Numbered from the stretch's first letter, positions 13,212 through 26,699 are shown. The stretch is DNA of 64,000 nucleotides from Perilla frutescens (GCA_026008535.1 BRKX01000011.1:46236183-46300182), one strand, 5' to 3'. Made by a program: numbers and translations. Notes: generated by a model from the letters alone, not told the origin.

Positions 13212-14520
13212 GTTCGATTATGTTCAATATACACATGGAATCAACACGTATACTACTTCACTTCAACATACATATATTTTTTTATTTTTTTTTGAGAAAT
13301 TCAACACACATATTTATGAACATGTAGTGTGTGTGTGTATTGATCGAGCACACGAATGCCAATACCACAAATACGTACGTACATGTGCATCCACCATGCA
13401 CTAACATTATCTTAAATAATTATTATTTTATGAGAAAATAATAAGCAAGTATATATATGATTATTCTTTCATAAAATAATACAAAATGATATTCCATCCG
13501 TCACATTTATATATACAGGCAAGATGATTGGAATTTTTCATAAGATTAAGAAAATTATTGAAAAGGACAATTAAACAAGTAAACTTTCTAATATGCGCAT
13601 ATTTATTTATTTGGGATATTAAAAAAAACAAGTGTATATGAATATGGGACGAAGGGAGTATAGTTTTGACACAAATTAAATTGATGTGTTTTAAATTGCA
13701 AATCCTAAGCTTTAATTAATCCTGGAACATTAATATGGTGAGTTGTGAATTCTAAAGCCAAAGCTCCAAGAAATACTAAATGAAGTATATATATTTCTAA
13801 TAATGATATAATTAAATTCCATGTAATTAATTAAAAGGAGCCTGAAATCGATTTACAGAGTTGCAATGCAAGAAATGAGCATGGCATAACATTGAGTTAG
13901 ATCTAAAGGATGGCAGGGGAATCTTCCTTTGCCAACTAAAACCAATTAAGGATCAAATAGCCGGTGGAATTAGATCTACATGCACGTGGTTTAAATAACT
14001 AAATTCTTATTTTTTTTCATAACTTAATTAATGAATCATCGTCGCCTTTATTGGACTTACTTCATAATTATTTAACTATAACTTCTTCAATTTTTTTTTA
14101 ATCTTAATTTCAGAATAAATAGCCAGGAGATTGTGATTATTGTTTCTTTAAGGAAAAGAGAGAGAGTTTATGCTAAGTTTTAGTTAAACCGCAGATGTTT
14201 CTTGGTTAGGCATGAGTCTGGTGAGTTTTAAGGCAAACCTCAACAAAAATTAGTTACTATTTTGTTGGGATTTTAATACAAACCTCCTTACTAATCGGAT
14301 ACCTTTGGTAATAAAAAAATAAAAGAAATCGTAACCTAAAAATGAAAATTCAAAACGAGTGGAACCCCACAAATAATTTAATTTTATTATCCATATTCTT
14401 ATTATAAAAAATTAATAATTCCGAAAATAAATTGAGGGACACGAAATTAAGACAAAAAATTTAAAGAAAATTCCCTCGCTTGGTGACCCAACGTTTTTCT
14501 CGATGTGTAAACGAGGAGAG
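11566..14520. other. Gene-free intergenic DNA
   Basis: About 3 kb of AT-rich DNA. It contains an (AC)n(AT)n microsatellite at 13164-13211 and poly-A/T runs. I see no gene and no transposon with clear ends. Confidence 0.55.
13164..13211. repeat. (AC)n(AT)n compound microsatellite
   Basis: Uninterrupted AC dinucleotides pass directly into AT dinucleotides over about 48 bp. Confidence 0.95.
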
Positions 14521-14544
14521 ACCACAGGATTCACATCTCACTTC

Positions 14545-14550
14545 CACGTG
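14545..14550. promoter_or_regulatory. G-box in extended CCACGTGGC context
   Basis: CACGTG embedded in CCACGTGGC, an ABRE/G-box form, sits upstream of the presumed leader of the telomere-protein gene. A transcribed leader probably starts between here and about 14700, with a large 5' UTR intron before the start codon at 16602. The regulatory role is inferred from the motif only. Confidence 0.35.
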
Positions 14551-14639
14551 GCAGCATCCAACGCTGTCGATGGCCCACAAGAGAACAGGTCTTCAGGCAG
14601 TTCTTTGCGGTAACCTTCTATAGCCGGTGGCACACTGGG

Positions 14640-16601
14640 CGTCTACCGATGGAGCCGGTGACAGGGGTCAATGGTATAAGAGTTGGGGTTTAAGCTATGG
14701 TGTGGAGGGGGTGGTTTTCACAGGGTTTTTGGCTATCTTTTCAACCGGAAGAAAAAAAAAAGAAAGAAGAAAATAGATTTTTTTTTTAAGGATTCAAAAG
14801 CAAAAAAATAAAATTTAAAGAGATGGAGGAAATTGAGTGAAATTCTTGATCTTTTTGGAATTTTAGGTTGCGGAAAATGGAGTTGATGATTTGGGTTGTT
14901 GAAGATTCAAGGTGGGTTGTTTCAGAAGGAAAAAAGGTTTGATCTTGCGTTGTTGTTGGTGTAGTTGTAGGAAAATTATTCACGGATTTTGATTGCGGAA
15001 GAAAATGATGTGGCAATTGAATATAATTCATGGTGGCATGGAAGAAATTTTGGTTATTTGAAGGTGAGATGATCAAATTTTTGGGATGCTTCTGTTTGTA
15101 GTTTGGTAAAGTTGGAGGTTTTGGTTCAGAATTTTTCCTGAAAGAAAATCTAGGAAAATTGAAGGAAAAATCTGAAATTGTAGGAGTTTTCATTTGTCTG
15201 GAGGGGTGGTTTTTCAATTTTGGTTTCCTTTTTTCCCCACGTTTCGCTTTCTTCAGTTTCTCAGAGCCTTTTTTTTTTCCTTCATCTTCTTATTTAATTA
15301 TATCTGCCGTAATTTCTAAATCAAGTGTCTGCATTAAATTTTCATTTACATAATTCTTTTCCTGATAATTTGGAAGTGTCTGATCTGGGATTTTACCATG
15401 CAAAACATCTTTCCTTCTGTTTTTCAGATATAATTTAAGGGTCTTGGTTTCGAAATTTTAGATGGTTTTAAACCATTGATGAAAAGTTTTGTTCATAATA
15501 TTTTTGTCCTGTTCCCGTTTAATTATAGATCATGAAGCATGATATCCGCCTTGGTATAAATATTACAATAATTGTTTTCCTTAAAATTAATGCATGAAAT
15601 AATATTACAACTGCTGTTCAAACTCTTTCAACTTGGGGGTTTTTGTGAGTGTTACTTTTCCTCTCTCTGCCGTCCCCTTTCTGATTTCTTTCCTTCTTAT
15701 TTACTTTCCTCATTTGCCTGTAATGGAGATGCGCAAAATGAATCCCGTCACTTATTTGATGTAATGAAAGACGATGCCAGTTTGTTTCTGTGTTTTCTGC
15801 TTTGTCTGTTCTGAGGTTGAATACTGATGCTTTAAAGTTTTAAGGTTGTTTTGTTTTCCGTTAGGCCAATACTTTTGTAAATCTGTTTTGGATTCTTTGG
15901 TCAAAAGCCCAAGTTTTTGCGTTTGGATTTGCTATAAGCACTCTCTAGTTTGTCTTCATAGGCTTGAACTGCAAATAGGTATAAGCCATCGCCACACATT
16001 TAATAGATTGTTGACAACGAGTTTACATAAACTCCTGGAATTAATGTTTTCCTCGTTGTTAATGCTGATTTGTACCTAAGGATCTGGTAATGATCTACTA
16101 GTGTGTTTTCCACCCGTTTTCAGAGGATTTTTATGATAAACTAATTCTTGCTAGAGACTTTCCTTTTCTGATTGTTATTTAGTGAGAGATAAATTGTGCT
16201 CCCGCTTTTGTTGTATCAGTCCCAGTTCAGCTATTTAGCAATCTTTACGATGGCCTACCTGTAACGCTGTATGCAAGACCCAATCCCCTTCTGCATCAAC
16301 CCCTTTGTCATTTAAAGTCGTAAAACGTCCATTTTCTGCTAATTCTGCTGGTGATTATTCTGCATGGACTCCATAACGTTATTCTATATTTGTTTCATTT
16401 AAGTTGTGACTATTTCCAAACTTGATTTACTCCAAACTTCTGTATGAAATCTTCCGCATCGCTGATCAGTTATGTTGTCTTTATTCTGTCGTTATGCAAC
16501 AGGTGTCTTGCCCTTTCTCATTGTGGTGGGATTATGTTGTAATCATGATTCGGAAGACTGGTCTTCCTGCTTTATGAATTTTCTGGGTATGGTTCTGAGA
16601 T
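14640..16601 (+). other. Probable 5' UTR and leader intron of the TRP-type gene
   Basis: This T-rich, moderately GC stretch lies between the promoter-like region and the first coding exon. Plant genes of this kind often carry a long leader intron. I cannot fix the first exon boundary, and the open frames here show no family resemblance. Confidence 0.35.
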
Positions 16602-19600
16602 ATGGCATTGCAGAAGAGATTAGACTATGGATTTAATGGCTATCAGGTGCCTCCCACACCTCGAGCTGCCAGATCAGTTAGGGTAATTAGACTCCTGAAT
16701 TTCCATCAATATGGTATTTCTATCACCCGTGGCTATAGAAAAACTAAGTCTTAACCATTTTTTTTTTCTTCATTTTCTTGTTTCAGAGGAGGAGCTTATT
16801 TAAGAAAAAAGCCGATGACCATCAAATGTGTGCATTTGACTTATTGGCAACTGTAGCTGGAAAGTTACTCTTGGATGGCGAAAGTCCACCATCTGCAAAT
16901 ACATCTTCTGGAAAAGAGCGGCCTGCAACTGTGGGAAATTCTGTTGGGAAGGAAGAAAAGGACGAAAATAAGTCTTTAGAAGAAAAATCTTGCGATCGAG
17001 ATTGTTATGAAAGGAATTTCCTCTTTACTGAAATAGTCTCTGAAGCCCCCAATCCAAATTCTTGTTCAAATGAACTTGCTTGCACTCAAAATGATATAAT
17101 CTCAAGGCCTGCATCTGGTATAACATCTTCTGATTGCTCGGAGAAGATTGGTTCTGCAGAACAATTGGTGAATGATGACTGCAAGCTCAGCCTTGGGATT
17201 TCTACTCCTTCAGTAGATATTGAGTCGTCTGGTTTTAGGCTATCTGCTAATTCTGGATCAGAGGACGAAAGTAGGAAAGACATAAAGCTGGATTCTGCAA
17301 ATATTAGGAATTTGTCAATAAGTAATAAGGTTTCTATGTTCAGTTCAGGGCATCCAGAAGCATCAGATAGAAAATCTTCTGCATTAGTGTGTTCAGTTGA
17401 TAGTGTAAAGTTTCCCTTTTTCAGGGACCACACTCCTTGTGGTTCTTTCCCCGTTAACCGGGAGAATGTAAAGTTAGTTACTAGAGATGATGACGACAAC
17501 TCTTCTGAGTGCATTGAACCTAGCACCAGAAATAAGGCCTTTAAGCCACCTGGAGACCGTAGATTTAGAAAGTTTCTAGCACCTAAGCATTGTAAAATAA
17601 CTTCAAATGTGAAGGATGATGAAGGCTGTAATAATGCTGGTGAGCTGCCATTGACTGTGAAGCATATACACGGTCATTGCTTGATTTTGTATTATATTTA
17701 AAGTTTGATCCGTGTGCAGAAAGAAGCAATTATCTCAACAGGAAGAATGCTTTCAAGCGCCAAAGGTCTCTCAGGGATTATCCTTTCAAAAAGAGGAAGC
17801 TTTATGACTGTAGCTCGGTTTCTAATTCTGATGAAAGCATGACTGGTGATGGAATGTTTGAATTGTCTGAAAATGGCACCAATGAAGATGGACTTGGATC
17901 TGGTCCAACACTTCCAGGAGGTAGATTTTCCTCTCATCTCCATTCAATCGTACACATACATGCATGCACAATCTCATGCACAGGTCAAGATACACAGTCT
18001 GGATTTTAGACATGACCAGCATATATTTAATTGACTCAAAATGCAGTAAATGCAGCACCAACTTCCGTACCAGGAGGATATGCTTCCTTCCACTCCAGAA
18101 ATAGCCAAGGTATGAGAAATTTGCTTCGGGTCATTTGTGATCTTTTGTGGCTTGAAGAAAATGCCTGGCACTCAAAAGAGGTTCTCATGGGGAAATATTT
18201 TTCCTTTGACTCAGTGAAGCTTAGAATCAAGTCGTTTAGGGTTCCAGAGTTATTTATCGAGATTCCAGAAACTGCAACAGTTGGTTCTCTGAAGGTATTG
18301 AACATCAACCTAATGTTTCTAGCTTGCATTGCTGAAGCTAAACCTTTGTAGCCAATCTAAACATAGCCTATCTAATGTTAGAGAACAGGGTATGCTATAA
18401 TGTTTCAGCTACATTGTTTCAGCTACATTTCACATTATTGGTGGCTTCAACATTTTGCAGCGTATGGTTATGGAAGCAGTAAATACGGTGCTTGGTGGTG
18501 GATTACGTGTTGGAGTACTAGTTCAGGGTAAGAAGATCAGAGATGATAACAAGACTTTGCTGCAGACTGGAATTTCGCATGATAACAAGATGGATACCCT
18601 GGGATTCACTCTTGAGCCGAGCCCTGCTCCATCCCCAATAACTTCATACCCTGAAGATTGTCCAGGTCAACTGCTGTGCGACAATCCTCAACCACTGGCC
18701 AGGTATTCTTTGGTGTCTGTACTGTCAAGTATAATTGCTTTACCAATAGCTATAGCTTCCTAGAATAAAGCCGTTAGTTCAGTCTCGTAGGTCTGCTGAC
18801 AGTTTGCTTGGTCTTTCACCAGGTATCCGCCTGCTCCTAGTATCACTCAAAGTGCTGGCCAGTTGGGGGGGCATCAAGATACTCATCCAGATCATCATGG
18901 AAGTTTCAACAATTTCATAGAAAGTGATCACGATTCAGCTCCTTCTCCTCCTGGTATGTCATTACAGAGAACAACTTCTAATTCAAAGGCACTGGTACCA
19001 GTACCTTCGTTGAAACAAGATGCACTAGCCGTATTGCCTCTGCGGAAATCTAAGCGATCCGAGTCTACACAGCGACGGATCCGTAGACCCTTCACTGTTT
19101 CTGAAGTGGAAGCTCTAGTTCAGGCTGTTGAGAAGCTCGGAACTGGAAGGTATATTTGGTGGAAACTCATAATGAAATTGTTAAAAGAAGTCAAATGATG
19201 AATTATTTGCTTATTGAGACCTAGTTAATGAATTGTGTGATTATGATTGTTCCTTGTTGCTGAGCAAGTGATGTTTGGCGATAAGCAAGTCACAAATTTG
19301 TGGTCAAAGATAGCTGAAAGTTTTAAGTATTCATCCAATAAGCTCGTTTCTGCTGCAGATGGCGTGATGTGAAACTCAGAGCTTTTGACAATGCAAAACA
19401 TAGAACTTACGTGGATTTGAAGGTAAGTCGAGTGATATTATATGTTGATGTATATCTTAGGCATTGTCTTTTGCTTGTAGCACGTTCGTATAATCTAGTT
19501 AAGCCTACTCGCCTATGCCTCCAACTCGTTTTTCTCTAAATGTATATAGAATTTCAATAATTAGGCCATCAGAGAGCTCTCTTTTTTTCCCAGGATAAGT

Positions 19601-19764
19601 GGAAAACATTAGTCCACACGGCAGGGATATCTCCTCAGCAGAGGCGGGGTGAGCCCGTACCACAGGAACTCCTCGATAGGGTGCTGACGGCTCATGCTTA
19701 CTGGTCCCAGCAGCAACCCAAACAGCAGCTCAAGTCCCAGCCTGATACTTGCCTTCTTCTATGA
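16602..19764 (+). CDS. TRP1-like: Telomere repeat-binding protein, TRP/TRFL family (9 exons)
   Basis: Predicted nuclear protein binding double-stranded plant telomere repeats. Exons: 16602-16682, 16787-17672, 17720-17920, 18047-18109, 18215-18294, 18461-18702, 18823-19149, 19359-19422 and 19594-19764. All junctions are in phase, giving 2115 bp and 704 residues. The start MALQKRLDYGFNGYQVP and the downstream MCAFDLLATVAGKLLLDGE are family hallmarks. The basic stretch YPFKKRKL is a likely nuclear signal. A ubiquitin-like domain (VKLRIKSFRVPELFIEIPE through GFTLEPS) spans exons 5-6. The C-terminal telobox Myb domain and its plant extension (RRPFTVSEVEALVQAVEKLG, then GRWRDVKLRAFDNAKHRTYV) span exons 7-9. 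Exon 2 is a long, acidic, Ser-rich region, as in relatives. Intron 4 (18110-18214) is 105 nt, in frame and stop-free, so it may be retained or coding. Family assignment is firm; the exon 4/5 join is the weak point. Confidence 0.92.
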
Positions 19765-20300
19765 AAACTCCACCCAAAAGGAAATGGTAGGCATCAGACG
19801 CGGCGTTGCTCTTTTTAATTGTTTTTTTTTCTTCTGTGATTAATACTACTATGTATAAAAAGGTGTGTCAAGAAAGGAGTAAATTAGTTTTTATGTAATA
19901 TTTATTGCTCTCGACATCATGCCGGGGTTGTAGCAGTTGTAAATGGGTTACAAAATAAGAGCTTTTTCGCTAACAGAATTGTTGATGCATTCTTTTAATG
20001 TGAGGCTCTCTCTTTCTACTTTTTACCAAGATTGGGATTTGGGAGAGTCGGTTCATTTTTTTTGTTGTTAATTGTACTGTAATCAGCTCTGTTGTTCATC
20101 TAGAATCACTTGATTCTTGCCCTGTTTTAAGCTATTGTAACAGAGATGTTTATATTATATACATTTGTATATCATTTTTTTTTTAAATTGTATACACATT
20201 TTTTTCCATCCATCACCATGGCTTGACTTGCAATGCTAGTGTATTTTTTTCCTTTTTTTTTATTTTTTGAGGAAGCAATACTAATGTATGTCGATTACCA
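19765..20300 (+). other. 3' UTR and downstream flank of the TRP-type gene
   Basis: T-rich sequence after the stop codon, ending in AT-rich stretches near 20160. It is consistent with a plant 3' UTR of a few hundred bases. No other feature is seen. Confidence 0.5.
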
Positions 20301-20316
20301 GTACGCGAGTGTGGCT

Positions 20317-21012
20317 TTGTTAGCACTGTGAATACACTATATTAGAATATGACAATATTCTGTCAACATACGTTATAAACCATAATTGGATAAGATAAAC
20401 CCTAATAATCAAGTAGGAACTAAAAACGAAAAATTAAATTCAGAAAAGGTAATTATTAATTATAATTAGATGGAATAAACCGTAATTGAAATGAAATAAA
20501 CCCTAATTAAGATGAAATAAATTATAATTGAGATTAAATAAACCCTAATAAATATGTACTACGCTAGCATTATTATAATTCTTAGTAAAACATTATGTTA
20601 GCATATGACAAATGATTCGTTAACATATGTTACCATAATGCTAACGAAAGCATTTGCAACCTCGGTATGCCTAAAGATTTATCTTTTGTATTTTTCATTC
20701 ATATTTTTCATCTAAACATAGTCTTCCGCATCTTAAATGAAAGAGCACGAAGAGAGCTTTAATTTGATATATTTTTTGCAAGCATTGAATTAAAAACGAG
20801 CAAGTTATTGTCATTTAAAGTTTTTAAGTTTTTTTTTAATTGTTGACATCATCAATTTTAAAGGTTTGAACGAAAATAGCACTCATTCCATTATTTTTTT
20901 TGCCTCATTATTTACCAAATTACCCTCATGTTCTCTATTAGATCATTAAATTGGATGATGTAGATGTGATCCTAGTTTTCACATTAAGAAAAATGTCTTA
21001 TTTGATCCACTA

Positions 21013-21046
<34 letters not shown>
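20317..21046. mobile_element. Partial copy of an AGAACTAGGA-type TIR element
   Basis: It is similar along its length to 21508-22200, at a direct-repeat offset of about 1175-1192 bp. Shared blocks include AGCACTGTGAATACACT, repeated GAAATAAACCCTAATT-like phrases, and CTTAAATGAAAGAG. The right end carries the complement of an AACTAGGATCACATCT terminal motif, then a CT/TA microsatellite. No left terminus is recognisable. There is no coding capacity. Confidence 0.6.
21013..21046. repeat. (CT)n(TA)n microsatellite
   Basis: Thirteen CT units followed by TA units, at the junction between two related transposon copies. Confidence 0.9.
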
Positions 21047-22200
21047 GGAGAGGTTAGGTGAAAATTAATCATAGTGTAGGAACTAGGATCACATCTCATA
21101 TTACACAATCCTAAAAAATCAAATGCCTAGATTTGATTAAAGGAAGGTGGAAATTCTGTAATATTTGAAAAGTTTTCCGGGTGGGAGCGTTAACGTAATT
21201 TGACAATTCTTATAAAAATCATGGAGTATTTGATAATAGGTCGTCATGCTAATAAAGTATTATTATCATGCTAATGAAGCGATATCGTGATGCTAATTAA
21301 AATTTTTTAATATTATTAATGAAAAATATATCCTAAAAAATAATTATAAATATAATTTGATTTAATAAACTCCCAATTGAATGGAAAATCCCTAAGTGGA
21401 TGAAATAAACCTCGATTAGATATGATAAATTTTAAACAAGTTGAAATAAATCATATCAATAATATATATATATATATATATATACCATGTTAACATTTTG
21501 ATTTTGCTTCGTCAGCACTGTGAATACACTGTATTAGCATATGACAATACTCTGCCAGTATACGTTATAAACTATAATTAGATGGAATAAATCCTAATAA
21601 TCAATTAGGAAGTAAAAAAAAAGAAAATTAAATTTAAAAAATGTAATTATTAATCATAATTAGATGTAATATTGAAATAGAATAAACCATAATTGAAATG
21701 AAATAAATCATAATTGAGATTGAATAAACCATAATAAATATGCAGTATACTAGCATATGTCAAATGTTTCGTTAGCATACGTTATCATAATATTGACGAT
21801 GCATTATTATAAATTAACAAAAGCATTTAGAATCTAGGTATGCGTAAAAATTTATCTTTCGTATTCTTCATTCATATTTTCTAATTTAAACATGGTCTTT
21901 CGACATCTTAAATGAAAGAGTACGAAGAGAGCTTTAATTTGATATATTTTTTACGTGCATTGGATTAAAAACGATCAGGTTATGTCCATTTAAAATTTTT
22001 AAGATTTTTTTAATTACTAATATCACCAATTTTAAAGGTTTGGACGAAAATAGTATTCTTTCCTTTATTTTTGCCCTATTATTTACGAAATTGTCACCAT
22101 CTTTTCCATTAAATCTCAATCATTAGATCATTAAATTAGATGGTGGAGATGTGGTCATAGTTCTCACACTATAAAAAAGATCATATTTGATCAATTCTCT
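21047..22200. mobile_element. Non-autonomous TIR element, about 1.15 kb
   Basis: The left end carries ATAGTGTAGGAACTAGGATC. The right end, read in reverse, carries TAGTGTGAGAACTATGACC, followed by CACATCTCCACCATC. The inverted ends and the direct similarity to 20317-21046 mark it as a transposon copy. The superfamily is uncertain because no clean target duplication is visible beside the microsatellites. There is no transposase frame. Confidence 0.6.
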
Positions 22201-22219
22201 CTATATATGTGTGTGTGTA

Positions 22220-25200
22220 GGGGTAGCTTATAATGGGTACTATGCTTTTGGTGAGAACTAGGAACTAATCATATACCTCAATTTTGACTAGATCTATGAC
22301 TAAGATTAAATTGAATAAAATCTTTAAAATCCAATAATAGATTAAATTGAATAAAATCTTTAAAATCTAATAATTATGCATCGATTTTTAATATGGAAAC
22401 ATGCATATATGAATATCCCCAAGATACGTATTATTAATGATACAAAATCCAAACGAATGATCAAGATCGAGAAACCTAGATATTAGAATAACTTTCATTT
22501 GTTCCAAAAACCTAGAGAAAGAACAACGCTACAAAAAGAAAGCCGATCTGCACCATCAACGGTGCCGCAAGAACCACCGCCACCACCTGTTTTCTCGGCA
22601 GTCGACAATGTCAATAGTAATGACACCACCACTTCTGCAAGAACCACTGCCGCGTATTTGCTCTGTTCCACTGACGAGATATAAACAAGATAATAGAGGA
22701 CTATATTTTGTACATTTTCGAATTTATATATGAGTTTTGTGTAGCTTGGCTTTTGAAAAAAAAAAACCTCATTAGAATCTATTCTAAAGATTCAAAAGTT
22801 GTGTAGCTACAAATGTTATAACCCACGTGCTCATTTAAATGTCTGTATGAATGGTTGGAGTAATTTTTTGTTGCTTATTTAGTATGACTACTTGATGTAT
22901 GTAATATTAATGATTTGAATGTTATTTGATTGAAGGGGAAGCACAATTTGGATTCGTTACGTTGCTAAGTTAGTGATATTATGTAGCTTATTTAAGATGC
23001 AAACGTGTGTAATGGGATATTTGTATTTATTTATTTGATATATCATAGTATGGTTGCTACCCTTATCAGAATTTCTGGTAAAGATTTGAATTTTTTATAT
23101 TGTTTATGAATGAATGAAGTAATTTTTTGTATATGATTGTGCTTTTGCTATATGTATGTTATGATCATCTCTTTTTAATATTACGTATGGTGACATTTTG
23201 TATGTTATATTACTATTAATTGATTGTAATGAGTTGCTATATTAGTAGTTATTTGTAGCTTAATTAATACAACTGCTTGTATTAATATTTCTGTAATTGT
23301 AATATTATTCATAGCTTGTTATAATTATTTTTGTAGCCTGTTCAATGCAAAACACGATTTTATTTATAAAATTATTAACATTTGTTTCATAGCTTGTTAG
23401 ACATGTGTTTGTCACTTGCGAAGGTAAAAATATATATATTTTTTTGCTTACATGTTTTTCGAGCTAGTGGTTTAGCGTCTTGTACTTTTTTTTGTGGCTT
23501 AAGATATGCAACTCAAGGTTTTATTCCAGAATTTGTTAACATTGATTTTGTAGCTTCGTATACATGTTTTTGTAGTTAGCAAATGTTAAATGCATGTGTT
23601 TACGTCTATTTTCTTTTTGTTCTCACTTAGTCCATATTCAATTAGTAAGTTTATGCACAATAATAACCTAGTATTGATTTTGTAGTGCAGAAAATATTTA
23701 TAGTTTGTATTTGGAAAAATACGGTTTAAAGGCGAAGTTCAAAGGTGTGGAAAAGGCTTACATCAATAGATTGCAATGGCATGGCGAGATTCAAAATATT
23801 CAAGTGACTGTGGTGTATATATACAATGCGCCATATGGAGACTTTTATAGGTCATGACCTGGAAACTTGAAAATTTGGTCTGAAAAAAGGGGAATATAAC
23901 ACAGATGAACTATCTTCATATTGCAATACTGATATCAGATTGAACATCCAAAAGGACACAATCTCAAATATTATACATCGAACATTTGGCATGGCCTCTA
24001 TTGAACGTCAAATTCATTTGAATGATTTGTTCAATGGAAGTTTTTAGTATTTGGTGAAGGAAAAAACAAGGTGTTTAGATTGGTTGGATGTTTAATTTTT
24101 TGGATATCTTATTATTGTGGATCTGATTTTAGTTAAATATAAGTTTGTAGCTTCTGTTAAGTTTTTTTGTAGCTTGTAAGATGAATAACAATACTTTTAG
24201 CTAGACATTTCTATAAATTAAATTTATAACTGTGTATCATTGTGTTCATAACTTTTTATTTGTCGTTAAATACGAATTATTAGTTTGTTATAATTATTTT
24301 GTAGCTAATTAAGTGGAAATTAAAAGCTAAATTCATAAATTACTATAGTCGATTTTGTATCTTTTTATAATCGTTATTGTAACTTGTGAAAGATAAATAC
24401 TTTTTTTTTTTTCAGGATAATTCTATACTTAGCCACAATAAGTATATCATATACCGTTATGAATATGTACTAAAGTGAATAATAAAATACGAAATAAGTA
24501 ACAAAATAAAAAACAAGATTTGTAGTTCAACTAAACAAGCTATTCATAGAACAATCAAATCATTGGTGCCTTAGCACTAAGGAGGTGATTGGTATGATAG
24601 AATGGAATTAGTTATGAATGGAATGAACTTAGGAATAGAATGAATGTCTGAATGGAATGAATATTCTTATGATTGGTATGTCTACGGAATGAAGAACGGA
24701 ATAATTTTTTTTTTTTTTAATCTTATATAATGAATATTTTATGTGCTTTAAAATTTCCTTATAAATGAATAAAGTGTGCGTAATAGCTAATAAATATCAA
24801 CACATGGCTTAATTTATCTTTTATATTTCTAAATGTCATTTTTCTTTTTTAATATATGATATTTCTAATTTTTTTAGCAAATTATAATTTATTTATTTTA
24901 TTGAAAAATTTTATTCTAAAATATTTAATTAATCAATATATAATAATTTGTATAAGTTAATAAAAATATTTTTTTACTTCATAGAAAAATACTTTAACAT
25001 TTCAATTTTTCATTTGAATATATTAAATTATATCAAATATATAAATATTTTATATTGTATTATAACATATTTTTATGGTATATTTATTTCGGCATCACTT
25101 TCATTTTTCTTCAACAAAGTTATAAAAGCTATCAAAATTTGATTTTAACATATATTTTTAAATTATATTTTGAAAATAAATAAATAATATAAAAATAATT

Positions 25201-26699
25201 AAAAAAATAATAAATTATGTAATTTGATTTTTGAGTTATTTTTCTAAATATAATTAAATAATATTATAAAACATGATTATGTATAAATATATCATATATT
25301 AATTTTTTTGGTCATTGAGAATAGCTAAACCCATGGGGGTGGGTGGAATGACTATTCTCCTTCTTTTGGGAATAGCGATTCCATCGGAAATGGTGATTCT
25401 CGATTTTAAGCCATACCAATCGGTGGAATGAGCATGGACATAGGAATGATCATTCCATTCCATTCCACCATACCAATCACGTCCTAAGACATTGCTTACA
25501 GATCACTAAACAGATCACTAAATCATTGCTAACTTCGCATCAAATCATTGTTTTGCACTATTTAATTGACATCAATACATATAATCTAGATCAATTCTTT
25601 GTTATATGATAATCATTGCTTATTTAATATAATATCATTGCTAGCCAAATAAAATAAATTTTTAAAGGAAGCTTGTGCATTTCCAAACAATTTTACAATA
25701 ATCATGATTACAAACATTCACAAAAAAAAATCATCACTTGTCAGTACAATAAAAAGATTACAACAAACAATAAAAATACATATCAAATACAACCAAAAAC
25801 TACAACGGATAATAAAAAATACATATAAAATACATTCAATAACACAACATAATACAATAACATAAAGAAAACACAACGAACAAAGAAAATACAACCAACG
25901 ACGACCGATGACAACAACAAAAAACCCCAAGGCCTTCATGATATTGATGAAGCTTCGTCCAAAATGATGAACCTGAACATGTATTCTTCAATATCGTGGG
26001 TGAATACTAGATTACAAAATTGAATAATAGAACAATTAGTTGTGATACGAGTAGATAAAATTAAAAAAAATCAATATATATATATATCGATAGGGAAAGA
26101 TCGGCCATTAAGAGATTGGTGATATAAAATTTTGATGATATCATGAATAACAATGAAATAATAAAAAAAATAGAAGTTGTCGAAGTTGAATTTAAGCACA
26201 TGGTCGACAACCTGCGGGTTTGCCGTGATGATAACATGGACCTTGTTAGGCGACGGAAGATGGAGGTGTTGGTGGGGCATTGAGCGAGGATTTTGCTGTT
26301 TCAGTCGAAGCAGCGGCGACAGTCAAGGATGTAGTCTGGGACTTGGAGGGTGCCGTCGAAGAGATGTGCATTTTGTAGCCATGAGTTACGACGGTGATTT
26401 TCTGGAATTTACGAGGGAAGAAGAAGTGGAGAGAGAACTTGAATAATTGAATTGCAACGTCTCTAATGGAAATAATATCTGGAAAGATATATATGCATTG
26501 ATATGGAAATCCATGTATTAAGGAATTTGATATGTAAAATACTACATTGCCCCCTCCTAACCTAAATAAACGACTAAAAATTAAAAAAAAAACCTAAAAA
26601 TCTATTTTAATCTCATTCCTATAATTAATAAGATCTAATGATTATGATTAGTTCCTAGTTCTCACGTAAACCATCAGTACCCATTTGAACATATTCCTC
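22220..26699. mobile_element. Large TIR element (about 4.5 kb, Mutator-like?) with an internal motif array
   Basis: The left end includes ATGGGTACT then GTGAGAACTAGGAACTAATC. The right end read in reverse includes the same two blocks in the same order. Flanking GTGTGTGTA and CGTGTGTAT could be a 9-bp duplication but lie in low-complexity DNA. Two moderately GC-rich patches near the ends (22499-22684 and 26177-26446) have short open frames resembling no family I know. Between about 22740 and 24310 the motif TGTAGCTTG and variants recur at least 11 times. A PIF/Harbinger-type element is inserted at 24581-25484. No transposase is recognisable. Confidence 0.55.
24581..25484. mobile_element. PIF/Harbinger-type non-autonomous element, 904 bp
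   Basis: The left end begins GGAGGTGATTGGTATGATAG. The right end in reverse begins GGACGTGATTGGTATGGTGG. TAA flanks both sides (24578-24580 and 25485-25487), the 3-bp TWA duplication typical of PIF/Harbinger. Both ends contain repeated GGAATGGAATGA-type subterminal motifs. The interior is very AT-rich and non-coding. Confidence 0.85.

Noticed and set aside
14786..15217. 143-codon open frame on the minus strand
   Set aside because: Composition is low-complexity (Ser/Thr/Asn/Phe-rich), no family motif is seen, and it lies opposite the presumed leader of the telomere-protein gene. Best explained as chance.
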